Shown: positions 1 to 8,158, numbered from the stretch's first letter. The stretch is DNA of 43,891 bases from Pyrodictiaceae archaeon (GCA_015520265.1 WAQK01000079.1:1-43891); one strand, 5' to 3'. Numbers and translations: made by a program. The notes: generated by a model from the letters alone, not told the origin.

Positions 1-42
1 GGTAACGGGTTGGTAGGCTACGTTAATCAATGTTTCAACATG

Positions 43-51
43 CATATTTAG
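43..51 (+). promoter_or_regulatory. TATA box of the mevalonate kinase gene
   Basis: The AT-rich element CATATTTAG is centred at about 47. Archaeal initiation about 26 nt downstream would fall near 73, leaving a leader of roughly 10 nt before the GTG at 83. The position is seen in the sequence; the start site is inferred from spacing only. Confidence 0.5.
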
Positions 52-82
52 ATCCGGGTGGTGACACTATGACCGGTAGTGC

Positions 83-1093
83 GTGTTGTTTAGGCGAGCC
101 GTAGCCACGGCACCTGGAAAGGTTACGTTGTTCGGCGAGCACGCCGTTGTCTACGGCCACCCGGCCCTGGTTGCGGCTATCAGCCGGAGGGTCAGAGTGG
201 TTGTGGAGAGGCTGGACGAGCCCAAGCTCGTTGTCTCGTCGAGCAACCTGCCTATAAGAGGCCTGAACCTCGAGCTTCGGGGAGACGAGATCCGAGCGGC
301 GGTCGACACGAGGCTCGCCCTAAGACTCCTCAGCTACGTCCTCGAAGCCCTGGAGGTGGTCGACCAGCACCTAGGCGTGGAGGAGAGGCCTGGGCTACGG
401 ATAACCATAGACTCCGACATGCCGGTCAGCGCCGGTTTGGGTACGAGTGCCTCCATAACGGTGGCGACCATAGCCGCCTACTCAGCCTTAAGGGGTGCTA
501 AGCTGAAGAGGGAAACCATAGCCAGGCTTGGACACATGGTTGAGAAGAGGGTTCAGGGTGCTGCTAGCCCCATGGACACCGCTATAGCCACGTACGGCGG
601 GCTCCTGGTGATCGAGCCTGGGAGGAGCCCGCCTTACAGGGTGCTGGAGGCAGTAAGCCCGCCGCTAGTGATAGGTTACACGCCACGCGAGGGCACCACG
701 GCGGAGCTCGTGGCCAGGGTGAGGATGCTGAGAGAGCGCTACCCCGACCTTGTCGACATGGTTATGGAGTCTATAGGCAGGCTCACCCGGAGGGCCTTAG
801 ACGAGTTGCTGTCCGGAAGGCTAGACTCGCTGGGCGAGCTCATGGATATGAACCACTCCCTCCTACGGGCGCTGGGGGTCTCGACCAAGAAGCTGGACGA
901 CATGGTGAACGCCGCCAAGGTGGCTGGTGCCCTTGGCGCCAAGCTTACGGGTGCTGGCGGCGGAGGCTCGATGATAGCGCTGTGCCCGGAGAAGCTCAGG
1001 AGCCACGTCGAGGCGAGCATAAGGGCTGTAGGCGGAAGCATAATAGAGGCCAACACGGGCGGCGAAGGCGTTAAGGTGGAGTCTCTGGGGTGA
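83..1093 (+). CDS. mvk: mevalonate kinase
   Basis: This 336-residue GHMP kinase would phosphorylate mevalonate with ATP in the cytoplasm, an early step towards archaeal isoprenoid lipids. The N-terminus carries the APGKVTLFGEHAVVYG signature of mevalonate kinases. The glycine/serine-rich ATP loop PVSAGLGTSAS lies at about residues 113-123, and the C-terminal GHMP motif LTGAGGGGSMIALCP lies near 290. Length matches archaeal mevalonate kinases. The GTG at 83 is chosen because the conserved APGK motif follows closely; a TTG at 86 is also possible. A TATA box at 43-51 leaves a very short leader. The gene downstream (glmS) has its own promoter, so this looks monocistronic. A T-rich stretch around 1183-1193 may help end transcription. 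Confidence 0.95.
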   Translation: MLFRRAVATAPGKVTLFGEHAVVYGHPALVAAISRRVRVVVERLDEPKLVVSSSNLPIRGLNLELRGDEIRAAVDTRLALRLLSYVLEALEVVDQHLGVEERPGLRITIDSDMPVSAGLGTSASITVATIAAYSALRGAKLKRETIARLGHMVEKRVQGAASPMDTAIATYGGLLVIEPGRSPPYRVLEAVSPPLVIGYTPREGTTAELVARVRMLRERYPDLVDMVMESIGRLTRRALDELLSGRLDSLGELMDMNHSLLRALGVSTKKLDDMVNAAKVAGALGAKLTGAGGGGSMIALCPEKLRSHVEASIRAVGGSIIEANTGGEGVKVESLG

Positions 1094-1207
1094 GGCCTCT
1101 GACCCGCTGAAGGCTCCTCACCGGCTCGGTTCAGGGGTTCTATCTTCACTGGCCTCATTATAGGGTATTGTGTCTGCTGGATAATATTTTCTTCAAGGGT
1201 GGCAATG

Positions 1208-1215
1208 TTAAATTT
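1208..1215 (+). promoter_or_regulatory. TATA box of the glmS-nucleotidyltransferase operon
   Basis: TTAAATTT is centred at about 1211. A transcription start about 26 nt downstream (near 1237) gives a leader of about 15 nt before the TTG at 1252. The element is visible; use is inferred. Confidence 0.5.
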
Positions 1216-1251
1216 GGATAGATACAACTAGAGAAGTGTAGCGTGGTTGCC

Positions 1252-3075
1252 TTGTGCGGCATCATAGGCGTTGCGGCTCAGAAGGGGAACGTTGTCCCGC
1301 TTATAATAGGAGGGCTCAAGAGGCTCGAATACAGGGGCTACGACAGTGCTGGCATAGCAGTGGTTTCCGGCAGCACCGTCAGCGTGAGGAAGGGTGCTGG
1401 CAAGATAGAGCACGTGGTGGTGGCCAAGGGGTTCGAAGAGCTTAACGGGTCCACAGGGATAGGCCATACCCGCTGGGCCACACATGGGGCACCCAACGAC
1501 ATTAACGCGCATCCCCACACCGACTGCACCGGCTCCATAGCCGTGGTGCACAACGGGATCATTAAGAACTACGCCGAGCTCAAGGAGGAGCTTGTGGCAC
1601 GCGGCCACCGGTTCAGCAGCGAGACCGATACAGAGGTTATAGCGCACCTAATAGAGGAGGAGCTGAGAAGGCAGGGCAGCTTCCGCCACGCCTTCCAGGA
1701 GGCTGTGAAGAGGCTTGAGGGGAGCTTCGCCATAGCCGTGCTTTACTCGGGCGAGCCTGACCGGATCTACTTCGCTAAGAAGGACAGCCCCCTAGTAGTG
1801 GGGCTCGGGAGAGGCGCCAACTTCCTGGCCAGCGACATACCAGCATTCCTCGAGCATACCCGCAGAGTCATCGTTCTGAGGGACGGCGAGGCCGGGTGGA
1901 TTACGTCCCAAGAGGTCCACATAGAGAACGTGTACACAGGCGAGAGCGTCGACGTGCCGGGCAGGGTTAGGACTATATCGTGGAGCCCATCCATGGCTGC
2001 AAAGGGCGGGTATCCGCACTTCATGCTCAAGGAGATTCACGAGCAACCCAGGGCCCTCAGGGACACATTCTACGGGTTGAGCAGCGACGAGTCACTGGCC
2101 AAGGCTGCCGAGCTCCTGGCAGGGGCTGAGCGTATATATGTGACCGCAGCCGGGACAAGCTTCCACGCAGGCCTCCTCTTCGACTACTATATGCTGAGAC
2201 TGGCAGGCAGGACTGTTAGGGCCTTCATAGCGTCAGAGTACGAGTGGTTCAAGGGGGTGCCCGGCAGGGGAGACGTGCTTCTAGCAATAAGCCAGAGCGG
2301 CGAGACTATGGATACGTTGAAGGCCGTAAGGCTGTTCAAGGAGCATGGAGCTAGGGTCATAGCGCTCTCCAATGTTTATGAAAGCGCCATTCCGAGGGAG
2401 AGCGGCATAGCAATATACACGAGGGCGGGACCCGAGATAGGCGTTGCCGCCTCCAAAACCTTTCTGACCCAGGCACTGGCCCTCCTGCTCCTGGCCGGCC
2501 ATGCGGCCAGGATATCGGGCAGGATCACGAGGGACGAGATGGCTGAGATTATGTCGGCCGCCTCCAAGGCCAACAGGCTGGCCCAGAGGGCCATATCTGT
2601 CTCGGAGGGCGTTGTCAGAACTGTGGCCAAGTGGTTCTCAAAGAAGGGGAACGCCTACATACTTAGCAGGGGTATAGGGGTGCCCATCGCCATGGAGGGT
2701 GCCCTAAAGGTAAAGGAGATCTCTTATATTCACGCCGAAGCCTACCCTGCGGGTGAGAGCAAGCACGGGCCGATAGCGCTGATTGAGCCAGGATTCCCAG
2801 TGTTCTTCCTGCTGGTCGACCAGCACCTGAAGGAGCTTAAGGGCAACGTCATGGAGATGAAGGCCAGAGGAGCTACGGTGGTGGCTGTGGGACCGCCTAG
2901 GTCGGAGATACTCTCCGAGTCAGACATACACATACCGGCACCCGAAGCCCCGCCCCTCCTGGAGCCCTTCACGCTGACGCCGCCCCTCCAGCTGCTAGCC
3001 TACTATACTGCCGTTTCCCTAGGCTATAACCCTGACAAGCCACGCAACCTGGCGAAAACCGTCACGGTGGAGTGA
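1252..3075 (+). CDS. glmS: glutamine--fructose-6-phosphate aminotransferase (isomerizing)
   Basis: GlmS makes glucosamine-6-phosphate from fructose-6-phosphate and glutamine, the entry to UDP-GlcNAc. The N-terminal class II glutamine amidotransferase domain begins with the catalytic Cys in CGIIGV, which must be residue 2 so that removal of the initiator exposes it. This fixes the start at the TTG at 1252, three codons after an in-frame GTG at 1243, giving 607 residues. Glutaminase motifs such as GIGHTRWATHG and HNGII follow. Two SIS sugar-isomerase domains occupy the C-terminal half, with SQSGETMDT in the first, and the protein ends in the typical KNLAKTVTVE-like tail (here RNLAKTVTVE). The sugar nucleotidyltransferase begins one base after the stop, so the two are an operon. 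Confidence 0.96.
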   Translation: MCGIIGVAAQKGNVVPLIIGGLKRLEYRGYDSAGIAVVSGSTVSVRKGAGKIEHVVVAKGFEELNGSTGIGHTRWATHGAPNDINAHPHTDCTGSIAVVHNGIIKNYAELKEELVARGHRFSSETDTEVIAHLIEEELRRQGSFRHAFQEAVKRLEGSFAIAVLYSGEPDRIYFAKKDSPLVVGLGRGANFLASDIPAFLEHTRRVIVLRDGEAGWITSQEVHIENVYTGESVDVPGRVRTISWSPSMAAKGGYPHFMLKEIHEQPRALRDTFYGLSSDESLAKAAELLAGAERIYVTAAGTSFHAGLLFDYYMLRLAGRTVRAFIASEYEWFKGVPGRGDVLLAISQSGETMDTLKAVRLFKEHGARVIALSNVYESAIPRESGIAIYTRAGPEIGVAASKTFLTQALALLLLAGHAARISGRITRDEMAEIMSAASKANRLAQRAISVSEGVVRTVAKWFSKKGNAYILSRGIGVPIAMEGALKVKEISYIHAEAYPAGESKHGPIALIEPGFPVFFLLVDQHLKELKGNVMEMKARGATVVAVGPPRSEILSESDIHIPAPEAPPLLEPFTLTPPLQLLAYYTAVSLGYNPDKPRNLAKTVTVE

Positions 3076-3076
3076 G

Positions 3077-4255
3077 ATGCGCGCAGTGGTTTTAGCCGGC
3101 GGGACAGGGGGGAGAATGGAGCCCCTCACGGGGCCCAGGCCGAAGACATGGCTCAAGATGCTGGGCAAGAGGCTCGTCGAGTATGCCCTGGAGGGCCTAG
3201 TGGAGGCTGGTGTAAGGAACATCGTGGTGGTCGTGGACGGCGACTACTCGGAGATGGCCTCGGATCTCACATCCAGGTACCGTGAACTCGTGGATCTCAG
3301 AATAGTGGAGCAGAAGGCGCCTGGCATAAAGGGAGCCCTCCTCTCGGCTAGGAGATATGTTGCTGGCAGCGGCCCGGTGGCACTCGCCTATGGGGACATA
3401 GTGGCGCCGCCGGGATTCTACACGGGCAGCATAGCCGCCTACAATGCATCCTCCAGTGAAGCTCTAATGGCGCTGACGCCCGTCGCTTCCGGGCTCCAGA
3501 CATACGGCGTAGTCATGGTGGAGGACAGACGGATCACAAGTATTCACGAGAAGCCCACAGAGAGGGTGGAGTCGACCTACGCCTATGGCGGACTAATGGT
3601 TGTACCCCCGGCCTTCTTCGATATGGTGAAGGACCAGGGCTCTGTGGCATCGGCCATGAGGACCCTAATCCAAAAGATGGACGTGGACGCTTACATTTGG
3701 AGTGGCCCCTGGTACGACATAGACGAGCCCTGGGATCTCCTGAGGGCGGCTGTAGGAATGCTCGACACCCTGGCTGAGACCAGGATAAGTTCCTCGGCCA
3801 AGATCCCTGAAACCGTTACGCTGGAGGGCCCCGTCATCGTGGAGGACGAGGCTATGATAGACCATGGCGCGGTCATCAAGGGGCCAGCCTACATTGGCAG
3901 GAAGGCCTTCGTGGGCATGAACGCCTTCATCAGACCCTACACCACGCTGGAGAACGGAGCTATAGTCGGGTCGCACACCGAGGTGAAGCGCAGCGTCCTC
4001 CAGCCGAGGGCGTACGTCGCGTCCTTCTGCTACATCACGGATACCGTGGTGGGCGAGGAGGCCAGCGTCTCGCCCTACGTGCTGACCCTGAACGTGGTTC
4101 CACTGGTGAAGGCGCCGCCCAGGTTCGAGGATCTAGTTCTGGGGGCCTCGAAGAGGGTGAAGCTGGGCTCTATCATAGGTTCGAGATCCAAGGTTCCTCC
4201 CAGGACTGTGCTGCAGCCGGGAACCGTGGTGAGATACGGCGAAATCTTATCCTAG
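3077..4255 (+). CDS. sugar-1-phosphate nucleotidyltransferase with left-handed beta-helix (archaeal GlmU-like)
   Basis: This 392-residue protein has an N-terminal nucleotidyltransferase domain starting LAGGTGGRMEPLTGPRPK, the loop that binds the nucleotide and sugar phosphate. From about residue 235 it has hexapeptide repeats forming a left-handed beta-helix. The two-domain layout is that of archaeal bifunctional glucosamine-1-phosphate acetyltransferase/N-acetylglucosamine-1-phosphate uridylyltransferase, such as the ST0452 type. Position directly behind glmS supports a role in UDP-GlcNAc synthesis. A glucose-1-phosphate thymidylyltransferase role is an alternative, because archaeal members can use several sugars. 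The start ATG at 3077 lies one base past the glmS stop and is probably read by coupled translation. Confidence 0.85.
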   Translation: MRAVVLAGGTGGRMEPLTGPRPKTWLKMLGKRLVEYALEGLVEAGVRNIVVVVDGDYSEMASDLTSRYRELVDLRIVEQKAPGIKGALLSARRYVAGSGPVALAYGDIVAPPGFYTGSIAAYNASSSEALMALTPVASGLQTYGVVMVEDRRITSIHEKPTERVESTYAYGGLMVVPPAFFDMVKDQGSVASAMRTLIQKMDVDAYIWSGPWYDIDEPWDLLRAAVGMLDTLAETRISSSAKIPETVTLEGPVIVEDEAMIDHGAVIKGPAYIGRKAFVGMNAFIRPYTTLENGAIVGSHTEVKRSVLQPRAYVASFCYITDTVVGEEASVSPYVLTLNVVPLVKAPPRFEDLVLGASKRVKLGSIIGSRSKVPPRTVLQPGTVVRYGEILS

Positions 4256-4269
4256 AATCCTAGAGCCTA

Positions 4270-4416
4270 CTATTTCCTGCCCAGAACCTCGTGAAAAGTG
4301 TTCTTCCCACAACTTTTACAGTAGTGGTATATCTTCTCGAAGTCCTTCAAATAGAAACTCACATCAAGAATCCACTCGGTGCCGCACTCCGTGCATCTAA
4401 GCATCCACTTGGCCAT
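4270..4416 (-). CDS. 48-residue zinc-ribbon protein
   Basis: A short gene runs from an ATG at 4416 to a TAG at 4272-4270. The protein has two CxxC knuckles (Cys8/Cys11 and Cys33/Cys36) spaced as in a single zinc ribbon, with aromatic residues between them (FYLKDFEKIYHY). Upstream of the ATG on the minus strand is AGGTGGATGG, a good ribosome binding site. It lies tail to tail with the nucleotidyltransferase gene, 14 bp away, and 44 bp downstream of another zinc-ribbon gene in the same direction. Function is not recognised; a nucleic-acid or transcription-related role is only a guess from the fold. Confidence 0.7.
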   Translation of the reverse strand: MAKWMLRCTECGTEWILDVSFYLKDFEKIYHYCKSCGKNTFHEVLGRK

Positions 4417-4460
4417 CCATCCACCTGGAGCCAATGTAGGGGGTCACTGATTTTAAAGGT

Positions 4461-4895
4461 TCACCCGCCCTCCGCTTTGAAGGCCTCCAGGAAGCCCTTA
4501 ACCTCTTTAGACACGTTGGAAACGTTGTCAACGAACCCTCTTGCATCGTCCACCATGAGGGGCTTCAGGGCCTCCATAACCTCCAGAGGCAGCAGTATTT
4601 TCCTTGATACACGCGTGTACTGGCACTTGCTGCATCTGGAATACCTGACTATCTCGATCATCAGCCTAAAGCCCGAGGCGTTGCTGAGCAGGGGTGCCTT
4701 GAGCTTCAGGTGGTCGACGAGAGGCTTCCCGCATTTCGGGCACTTCTGCCCGGTGAGGGAGACGGCGAACCTAGCCTCCACGGGCTTGAGCCCGATCCTC
4801 GCATTGACCTGCCTCTCTTCGTGGAGTGGCTCCCTAGCCGTGGTAAGTCCGAGTATGTCCTCTATATTGGCTGCTATCCTCCTAAGTGCTTCCAC
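4461..4895 (-). CDS. conserved hypothetical protein with a zinc ribbon
   Basis: This 144-residue protein has two CxxC pairs (Cys52/Cys55 in CPKCGKP and Cys88/Cys91 in CSKCQYT), which together would bind one zinc. The flanking parts are predicted mixed helix and strand. The GTG start at 4895 follows a strong site GGGGTGA six nucleotides upstream, which supports it over internal starts. Downstream in the same direction is a 48-residue protein with a similar zinc motif. I do not recognise a named family, and no catalytic motif is visible. Confidence 0.7.
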   Translation of the reverse strand: MEALRRIAANIEDILGLTTAREPLHEERQVNARIGLKPVEARFAVSLTGQKCPKCGKPLVDHLKLKAPLLSNASGFRLMIEIVRYSRCSKCQYTRVSRKILLPLEVMEALKPLMVDDARGFVDNVSNVSKEVKGFLEAFKAEGG

Positions 4896-4961
4896 TATAA
4901 TTCACCCCGCACCTAGTGGAGTGCTTAGAATAGGGGGAGGCCTTAAAACCGCTACTGCAAT

Positions 4962-5546
4962 TCAGGACGCCTTATTCCCAACTATGCCTCTTCTCACCAG
5001 TTCGCGGAGGGCCTTCTTAAGGACGCGGCGGACCCTCCACCTGGCGTCGAGGCTGCCGTAGAGCCTGAGGGTAGTGCTCCTTATGCTGTTAGTCCTTGTA
5101 AGGTCTATAAGTACCTCCTCTTCGCTCCTCTCCAGCTCGGGCTTGAGGTATCTGAGGGCTAGCCTGGCCACGTCCGCCGGGTCCAGCCCCATGTAGGGGT
5201 GCTGGGGTTCCAGGTGGTCAAGGCGCTGGACCACCTCGAACTCGATGATGGTGACCCTGTCGTTGTCGCTCAAGTTGCCGTAGTGTCTCCGCAGCTCGTC
5301 CAGCAGCTGGTCCCTAGTCTCGAATCCGTCGAGCCTTGCGTCCTCGTCGGTTAGCTCGGACACGCGTTTAACCATCACCCTTTTAACCCTGATCTTGGCC
5401 ACCGGCTTGCCTCCGCCGTGGACTATCATCTCCTCGTACTTCGGCTTCACCACCCCTAGCCTTATGGTGGCGGTCTTCCTGCCAGAGAGTATCAGGTCCA
5501 CATACCTGCCCTTCACCATCAGGTGTCTTCCCAGGTACTTCGCCAC
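4962..5546 (-). CDS. ASCH-domain protein
   Basis: The first 110 residues of this 194-residue protein match the ASCH fold, a PUA-like domain linked to RNA binding. Features are GRYVDLILSGRKTATIRLG (strand-turn with the SGxKTxT-like motif), a run of basic residues, and a closing hydrophobic strand (VTIIEFEVV). The remaining 80 residues are helical and basic and may add nucleic acid contacts. The GTG at 5546 is preceded by GGAGGG, a good ribosome binding site. Its promoter is probably the palindromic TATA box at 5577-5590, about 26 nt before a start near 5557. Some ASCH proteins are RNases or amidohydrolases, so the exact activity is open. Confidence 0.8.
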   Translation of the reverse strand: MAKYLGRHLMVKGRYVDLILSGRKTATIRLGVVKPKYEEMIVHGGGKPVAKIRVKRVMVKRVSELTDEDARLDGFETRDQLLDELRRHYGNLSDNDRVTIIEFEVVQRLDHLEPQHPYMGLDPADVARLALRYLKPELERSEEEVLIDLTRTNSIRSTTLRLYGSLDARWRVRRVLKKALRELVRRGIVGNKAS

Positions 5547-5576
5547 TGCCGCTCCCTCCAGCCCTCCGGGATCTAA

Positions 5577-5590
5577 GCGTTAATTAACGC
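5577..5590. promoter_or_regulatory. palindromic TATA box, probably bidirectional
   Basis: GCGTTAATTAACGC is a perfect 14-bp palindrome with the TATA-like core TTAATTAA. Counting about 26 nt each way gives starts near 5557 on the minus strand (leader of the ASCH gene) and near 5610 on the plus strand (just before a C-box motif). The palindrome is seen; two-way use is inferred. Confidence 0.5.
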
Positions 5591-5609
5591 CATGCTTATC
5601 AAGATATTC

Positions 5610-5690
5610 CGGCGTGATGAATTCAGGCTCCTTTCAGCGGAGCCAGCGCTGACCCAGAGGGGGATGAATGGGGGCCAAAGCGCTGACTCT
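5610..5690 (+). ncRNA. candidate C/D-box sRNA
   Basis: The segment contains a C box GTGATGA (5614-5620), a D' box CTGA (5649-5652), a C' box GGGATGA (5661-5667) and a D box CTGA (5683-5686). The D'-C' spacer is 8 nt and the C'-D spacer 15 nt, both plausible. The C-D' distance of 28 nt is too long for a normal guide but contains a perfect 6-bp hairpin (GGCTCC/GGAGCC, 5626-5644) that could shorten it. The C box lies about 30 nt after the centre of a TATA palindrome. No terminal stem is obvious. Confidence 0.35.
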
Positions 5691-5818
5691 TCTAAGCCCG
5701 TGGAACCGTGAGAATCCGGCGAATTCGGGCGGCTCAGGGGGCTCCTAAGTCATCAGCCTCAGGATCAGGGACCGCCACACTCCTCACAGCCGCCAGTTAC
5801 ACCAGAGTGAGATTTAGG

Positions 5819-5825
5819 TTTATAG
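5819..5825 (+). promoter_or_regulatory. TATA box of asnS
   Basis: TTTATAG centred at 5822 predicts a start near 5848 and a leader of about 16 nt before the ATG at 5864. This argues against the upstream in-frame starts back to 5708. Confidence 0.5.
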
Positions 5826-5863
5826 TGGTTGCTGTATCCATTAAACGACTGGGTAGACTCTAC

Positions 5864-7165
5864 ATGGATCGCCCGGTGCCCATCGCCGAGATCATCGAGG
5901 GCCGGCATAGCGGGAGGACCGTTACCGTTAGGGGCTGGGTCCACCGGAAAAGAATAGTTGGAGGAAAGGCATTCATCCTGGTTAGGCAGGAGGGCGAGGT
6001 TCTCCAGTGCGTCTATGACAAGGCCGAGGTTGGCCAACGGGTCTGGGAGGAGGCGGAGAAGGTTACCCTCGAGAGCAGTGTCGTTGTGAGGGGCACGGTG
6101 CGCGAGGACCCAAGGGCGCCCGGCGGCTATGAACTCCGAGGCGAGGATCTGGAGATAGTGGGGCTTTCAGCCGACTTCCCCATAAAGGGTGGCGAGAGCA
6201 TAGAGTACCTCCTTGATCACCGTCACCTCTGGTTGCGGTCCAGGAGGCTCACATGGGTTATGAAGGTCAAACACAGCGTCATGCAGGCGGCCAGGAGATA
6301 TTTCATCGATAACGGCTGGTGGGAGGTCACGCCGCCCATACTCACAGGCTCAGCTGTGGAGGGCGGCGCCACCCTCTTCGAGCTCAAATATTTCGGGTCC
6401 AAGGCCTACTTGAGCCAGAGTGCCCAGCTATACCTGGAGGTGTTAATATACCCGCTTGAAAAGGTCTGGGCGGTTACGCCGAGCTTTAGGGCCGAGAAGT
6501 CGAGGACCAGGAGGCACCTCGCCGAGTACTGGCACCTGGAGGCCGAGGCAGCATGGATGGACATGTGGGACATGATGAGGATCGTAGAGGAGCTAGTTAA
6601 ACACGTCCTGGAGAGGGTGCTGGAGGAGCGGCGCAGGGAGCTGGAGAACCTTGGAAGAAGCTTGGAGCCCCTGAAGAGGGCCGTAGAGGAGAGGTTCCCC
6701 GCCATACGCTACGACGAGGCCATAGAGATCCTGCAGAAGAAGGGTGTAGAGATAGAGTGGGGCGACGACATGGGCGCCGATGAAGAGCGCGAACTCACCA
6801 AGGAGTTCGAGACACCCTTCTTCGTCACCCACTTCCCTAAGCAGATCAAGGCGTTCTACATGAAGCTCGACCCCGAGGACTCGCGCCTAGCGCTAGGCTT
6901 CGACCTATTGGCCCCCGAGGGCTACGGCGAGATCGTTGGAGGCAGCCAAAGGGAGGACGACTACGACACTCTTCTCTCCAGGATACTGGAGGAGGGCTTG
7001 GATCCCGAGGACTACGACTGGTACCTGGACCTGAGGAAGTACGGGACCGTACCACACTCAGGCTTCGGACTAGGCCTAGAGAGGCTGGTCATGTGGATAG
7101 CAGGGTTGGACCATATAAGGGACGCTACGCCCATGCCTAGGTACAGGGGCAGGATAAAACCCTAA
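5864..7165 (+). CDS. asnS: asparaginyl-tRNA synthetase
   Basis: This class IIb aminoacyl-tRNA synthetase charges tRNA-Asn. The N-terminal OB-fold anticodon-binding domain (residues 1-100) includes VRGWVHRKR. The catalytic domain has motif 2 (FRAEKSRTRRHLAEYWHLE) and motif 3 (GFGLGLERLVMW). The segments WGDDMGADEERELT, FPKQIKAFYMK and GEIVGGSQRED are those of asparaginyl rather than aspartyl enzymes, where the corresponding motifs differ. The 433-residue length fits archaeal AsnRS. An in-frame reading extends upstream to 5708, but the conserved region begins at the ATG at 5864 and a TATA box lies inside the extension. It ends tail to tail with the ATPase gene, sharing the stop tetranucleotide CTAA at 7162-7165. 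Confidence 0.92.
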   Translation: MDRPVPIAEIIEGRHSGRTVTVRGWVHRKRIVGGKAFILVRQEGEVLQCVYDKAEVGQRVWEEAEKVTLESSVVVRGTVREDPRAPGGYELRGEDLEIVGLSADFPIKGGESIEYLLDHRHLWLRSRRLTWVMKVKHSVMQAARRYFIDNGWWEVTPPILTGSAVEGGATLFELKYFGSKAYLSQSAQLYLEVLIYPLEKVWAVTPSFRAEKSRTRRHLAEYWHLEAEAAWMDMWDMMRIVEELVKHVLERVLEERRRELENLGRSLEPLKRAVEERFPAIRYDEAIEILQKKGVEIEWGDDMGADEERELTKEFETPFFVTHFPKQIKAFYMKLDPEDSRLALGFDLLAPEGYGEIVGGSQREDDYDTLLSRILEEGLDPEDYDWYLDLRKYGTVPHSGFGLGLERLVMWIAGLDHIRDATPMPRYRGRIKP

Positions 7166-7842
7166 ACCCAGCCTATGACCTCGGCGCCCTTGCTCGTGAA
7201 GACGACCTGGTGGAACTTCCTGCTGTGCCTGCCTCCCCTAGCCTTGACCACGAGGAGCCTGGTACGCAGCTCGTCGCCCACCATAACGTTATCCAGGTAG
7301 ATCAACATATCCGCAATTATCTCCTCAATGCCAGCTTTGGACCTGTTGGTGTCCAAGACGTTGGAGGTCGCCAGGACCGTCATGTCGCTGGGCTTTATCT
7401 TCTTGAGGGCGTCCAGTAGCGTCCTGGCATCCGCCTTCTCCTTGGCGTAGAGGAGCATGGTTGAGATGGAATCTATCACCATAACCGAAGCCCTGAACTC
7501 CAGGGCCCGTGTAATCATGTAGGACAGCAGGTCGGCGAGGCCCTCCCGGTAGACGCCGAAGTAGTCCTCTATCTTTATCAGCCCCATCTCCTCGAGCTTC
7601 TTGAGATCCCACCCGTAGGTCGACATGTACTTCTCCAGAGCCTCCCTGCCCTCCTCGAAGGAGGCTATATAGCCTTTCATGCCCAAATTCATAGCCATGT
7701 AATAGACGGATTGCACGGTTAGGGTGGTCTTACCCGTACCCGTGCCGCCTGAGAGCACTATGAATCCACCTTTAATCCATCCGCCCCCCAAGACCTGGTC
7801 AAGGCCCGGGATCCCTGTTGGTATCCTTTCCGGTCCAGGCAT
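7162..7842 (-). CDS. KaiC/RadA-like RecA-superfamily ATPase
   Basis: The 226-residue single-domain protein belongs to the archaeal KaiC group. It starts with the family hallmark RIPTGIPGLDQVLGGG, followed by the Walker A motif GGTGTGKTT (about residues 32-40) and the Walker B strand SVMVIDSIS near 120. It lacks the N-terminal helix-hairpin-helix region of RadA, so it is a paralogue, not the recombinase itself. Such proteins are thought to act in signalling or DNA repair regulation, but the role is unknown here. The ATG at 7842 follows GGGTG at suitable distance. The TRASH-type gene lies about 75 bp upstream in the same direction, so the two could be co-transcribed. Confidence 0.85.
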   Translation of the reverse strand: MPGPERIPTGIPGLDQVLGGGWIKGGFIVLSGGTGTGKTTLTVQSVYYMAMNLGMKGYIASFEEGREALEKYMSTYGWDLKKLEEMGLIKIEDYFGVYREGLADLLSYMITRALEFRASVMVIDSISTMLLYAKEKADARTLLDALKKIKPSDMTVLATSNVLDTNRSKAGIEEIIADMLIYLDNVMVGDELRTRLLVVKARGGRHSRKFHQVVFTSKGAEVIGWV

Positions 7843-7918
7843 TCCATATACACCCTATTTCAAAGCCCGGAACGCGTGTCCTCCCACTTATAGATCACTA
7901 TAAAACTATACGTAATGT

Positions 7919-8158
7919 TTAAATGGTTTTGGCTCTTGACTCCTCCAGCTTTCTTCTAGCTTCTCTGAACTCGGTGAGGGTCTCATTAACCCCCTTCTTG
8001 AGAACGTCGGGCTCCAGGTGCTCGAGGAGGCTTCTTACAAATCTGAGTGCGCAAACCTTGCTATGAAATACGAGCTCTATTCCTGCCGCCTCTATCCTGA
8101 CCCCTTGGCCACGGTAGAACTTGCGTCCGCAGACTATGCACTCCATGCGCTCGCTCAC
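7919..8158 (-). CDS. small TRASH-like zinc-binding protein
   Basis: The protein (79 residues from the GTG at 8158, 75 from the ATG at 8146) carries CIVCGRKF near its N-terminus and FHSKVCALRF about 25 residues later. This gives the CxxC...C spacing with the phenylalanines typical of TRASH metal-binding domains. A helical tail rich in Leu, Glu and Lys follows. The GTG is preferred because GAGG lies about 10 nt upstream; the ATG would be 22 nt from it. A TATA-like TTAAAAAT on the minus strand near 8199-8206 fits a start near 8176. A reading to 8395 exists, but that part overlaps the divergent helicase and has no conserved look. TRASH proteins bind metals or assist nucleic acid machines; the role here is unknown. 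Confidence 0.7.
   Translation of the reverse strand: MSERMECIVCGRKFYRGQGVRIEAAGIELVFHSKVCALRFVRSLLEHLEPDVLKKGVNETLTEFREARRKLEESRAKTI

Larger units (their letters stand above)
5547..5863. other. 317-bp gap between the ASCH and asnS genes
   Basis: No protein gene is supported here. The left part holds the palindromic TATA box (5577-5590) and a candidate C/D sRNA (about 5610-5690). The right part holds the asnS TATA box (5819-5825). Between about 5690 and 5800 I see short self-complementary stretches, such as CGAATTCG, but no recognisable gene or RNA. An in-frame upstream extension of asnS is open through this region but is not conserved-looking. Confidence 0.5.

Noticed and set aside
739-1227. 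A minus-strand open frame across the end of the mevalonate kinase gene and the gap before glmS
   Set aside because: It overlaps conserved kinase coding sequence and has no recognisable domain.
4291-5061. A 256-codon open frame on the plus strand over the zinc-ribbon and ASCH genes
   Set aside because: It lies antisense to three minus-strand genes with clear motifs and ribosome sites. Its product is Ser/Leu-rich with no recognised domain.
5708-5863. Upstream in-frame extension of asnS
   Set aside because: The TATA box at 5819-5825 lies inside it, and the conserved OB-fold begins at the ATG at 5864.
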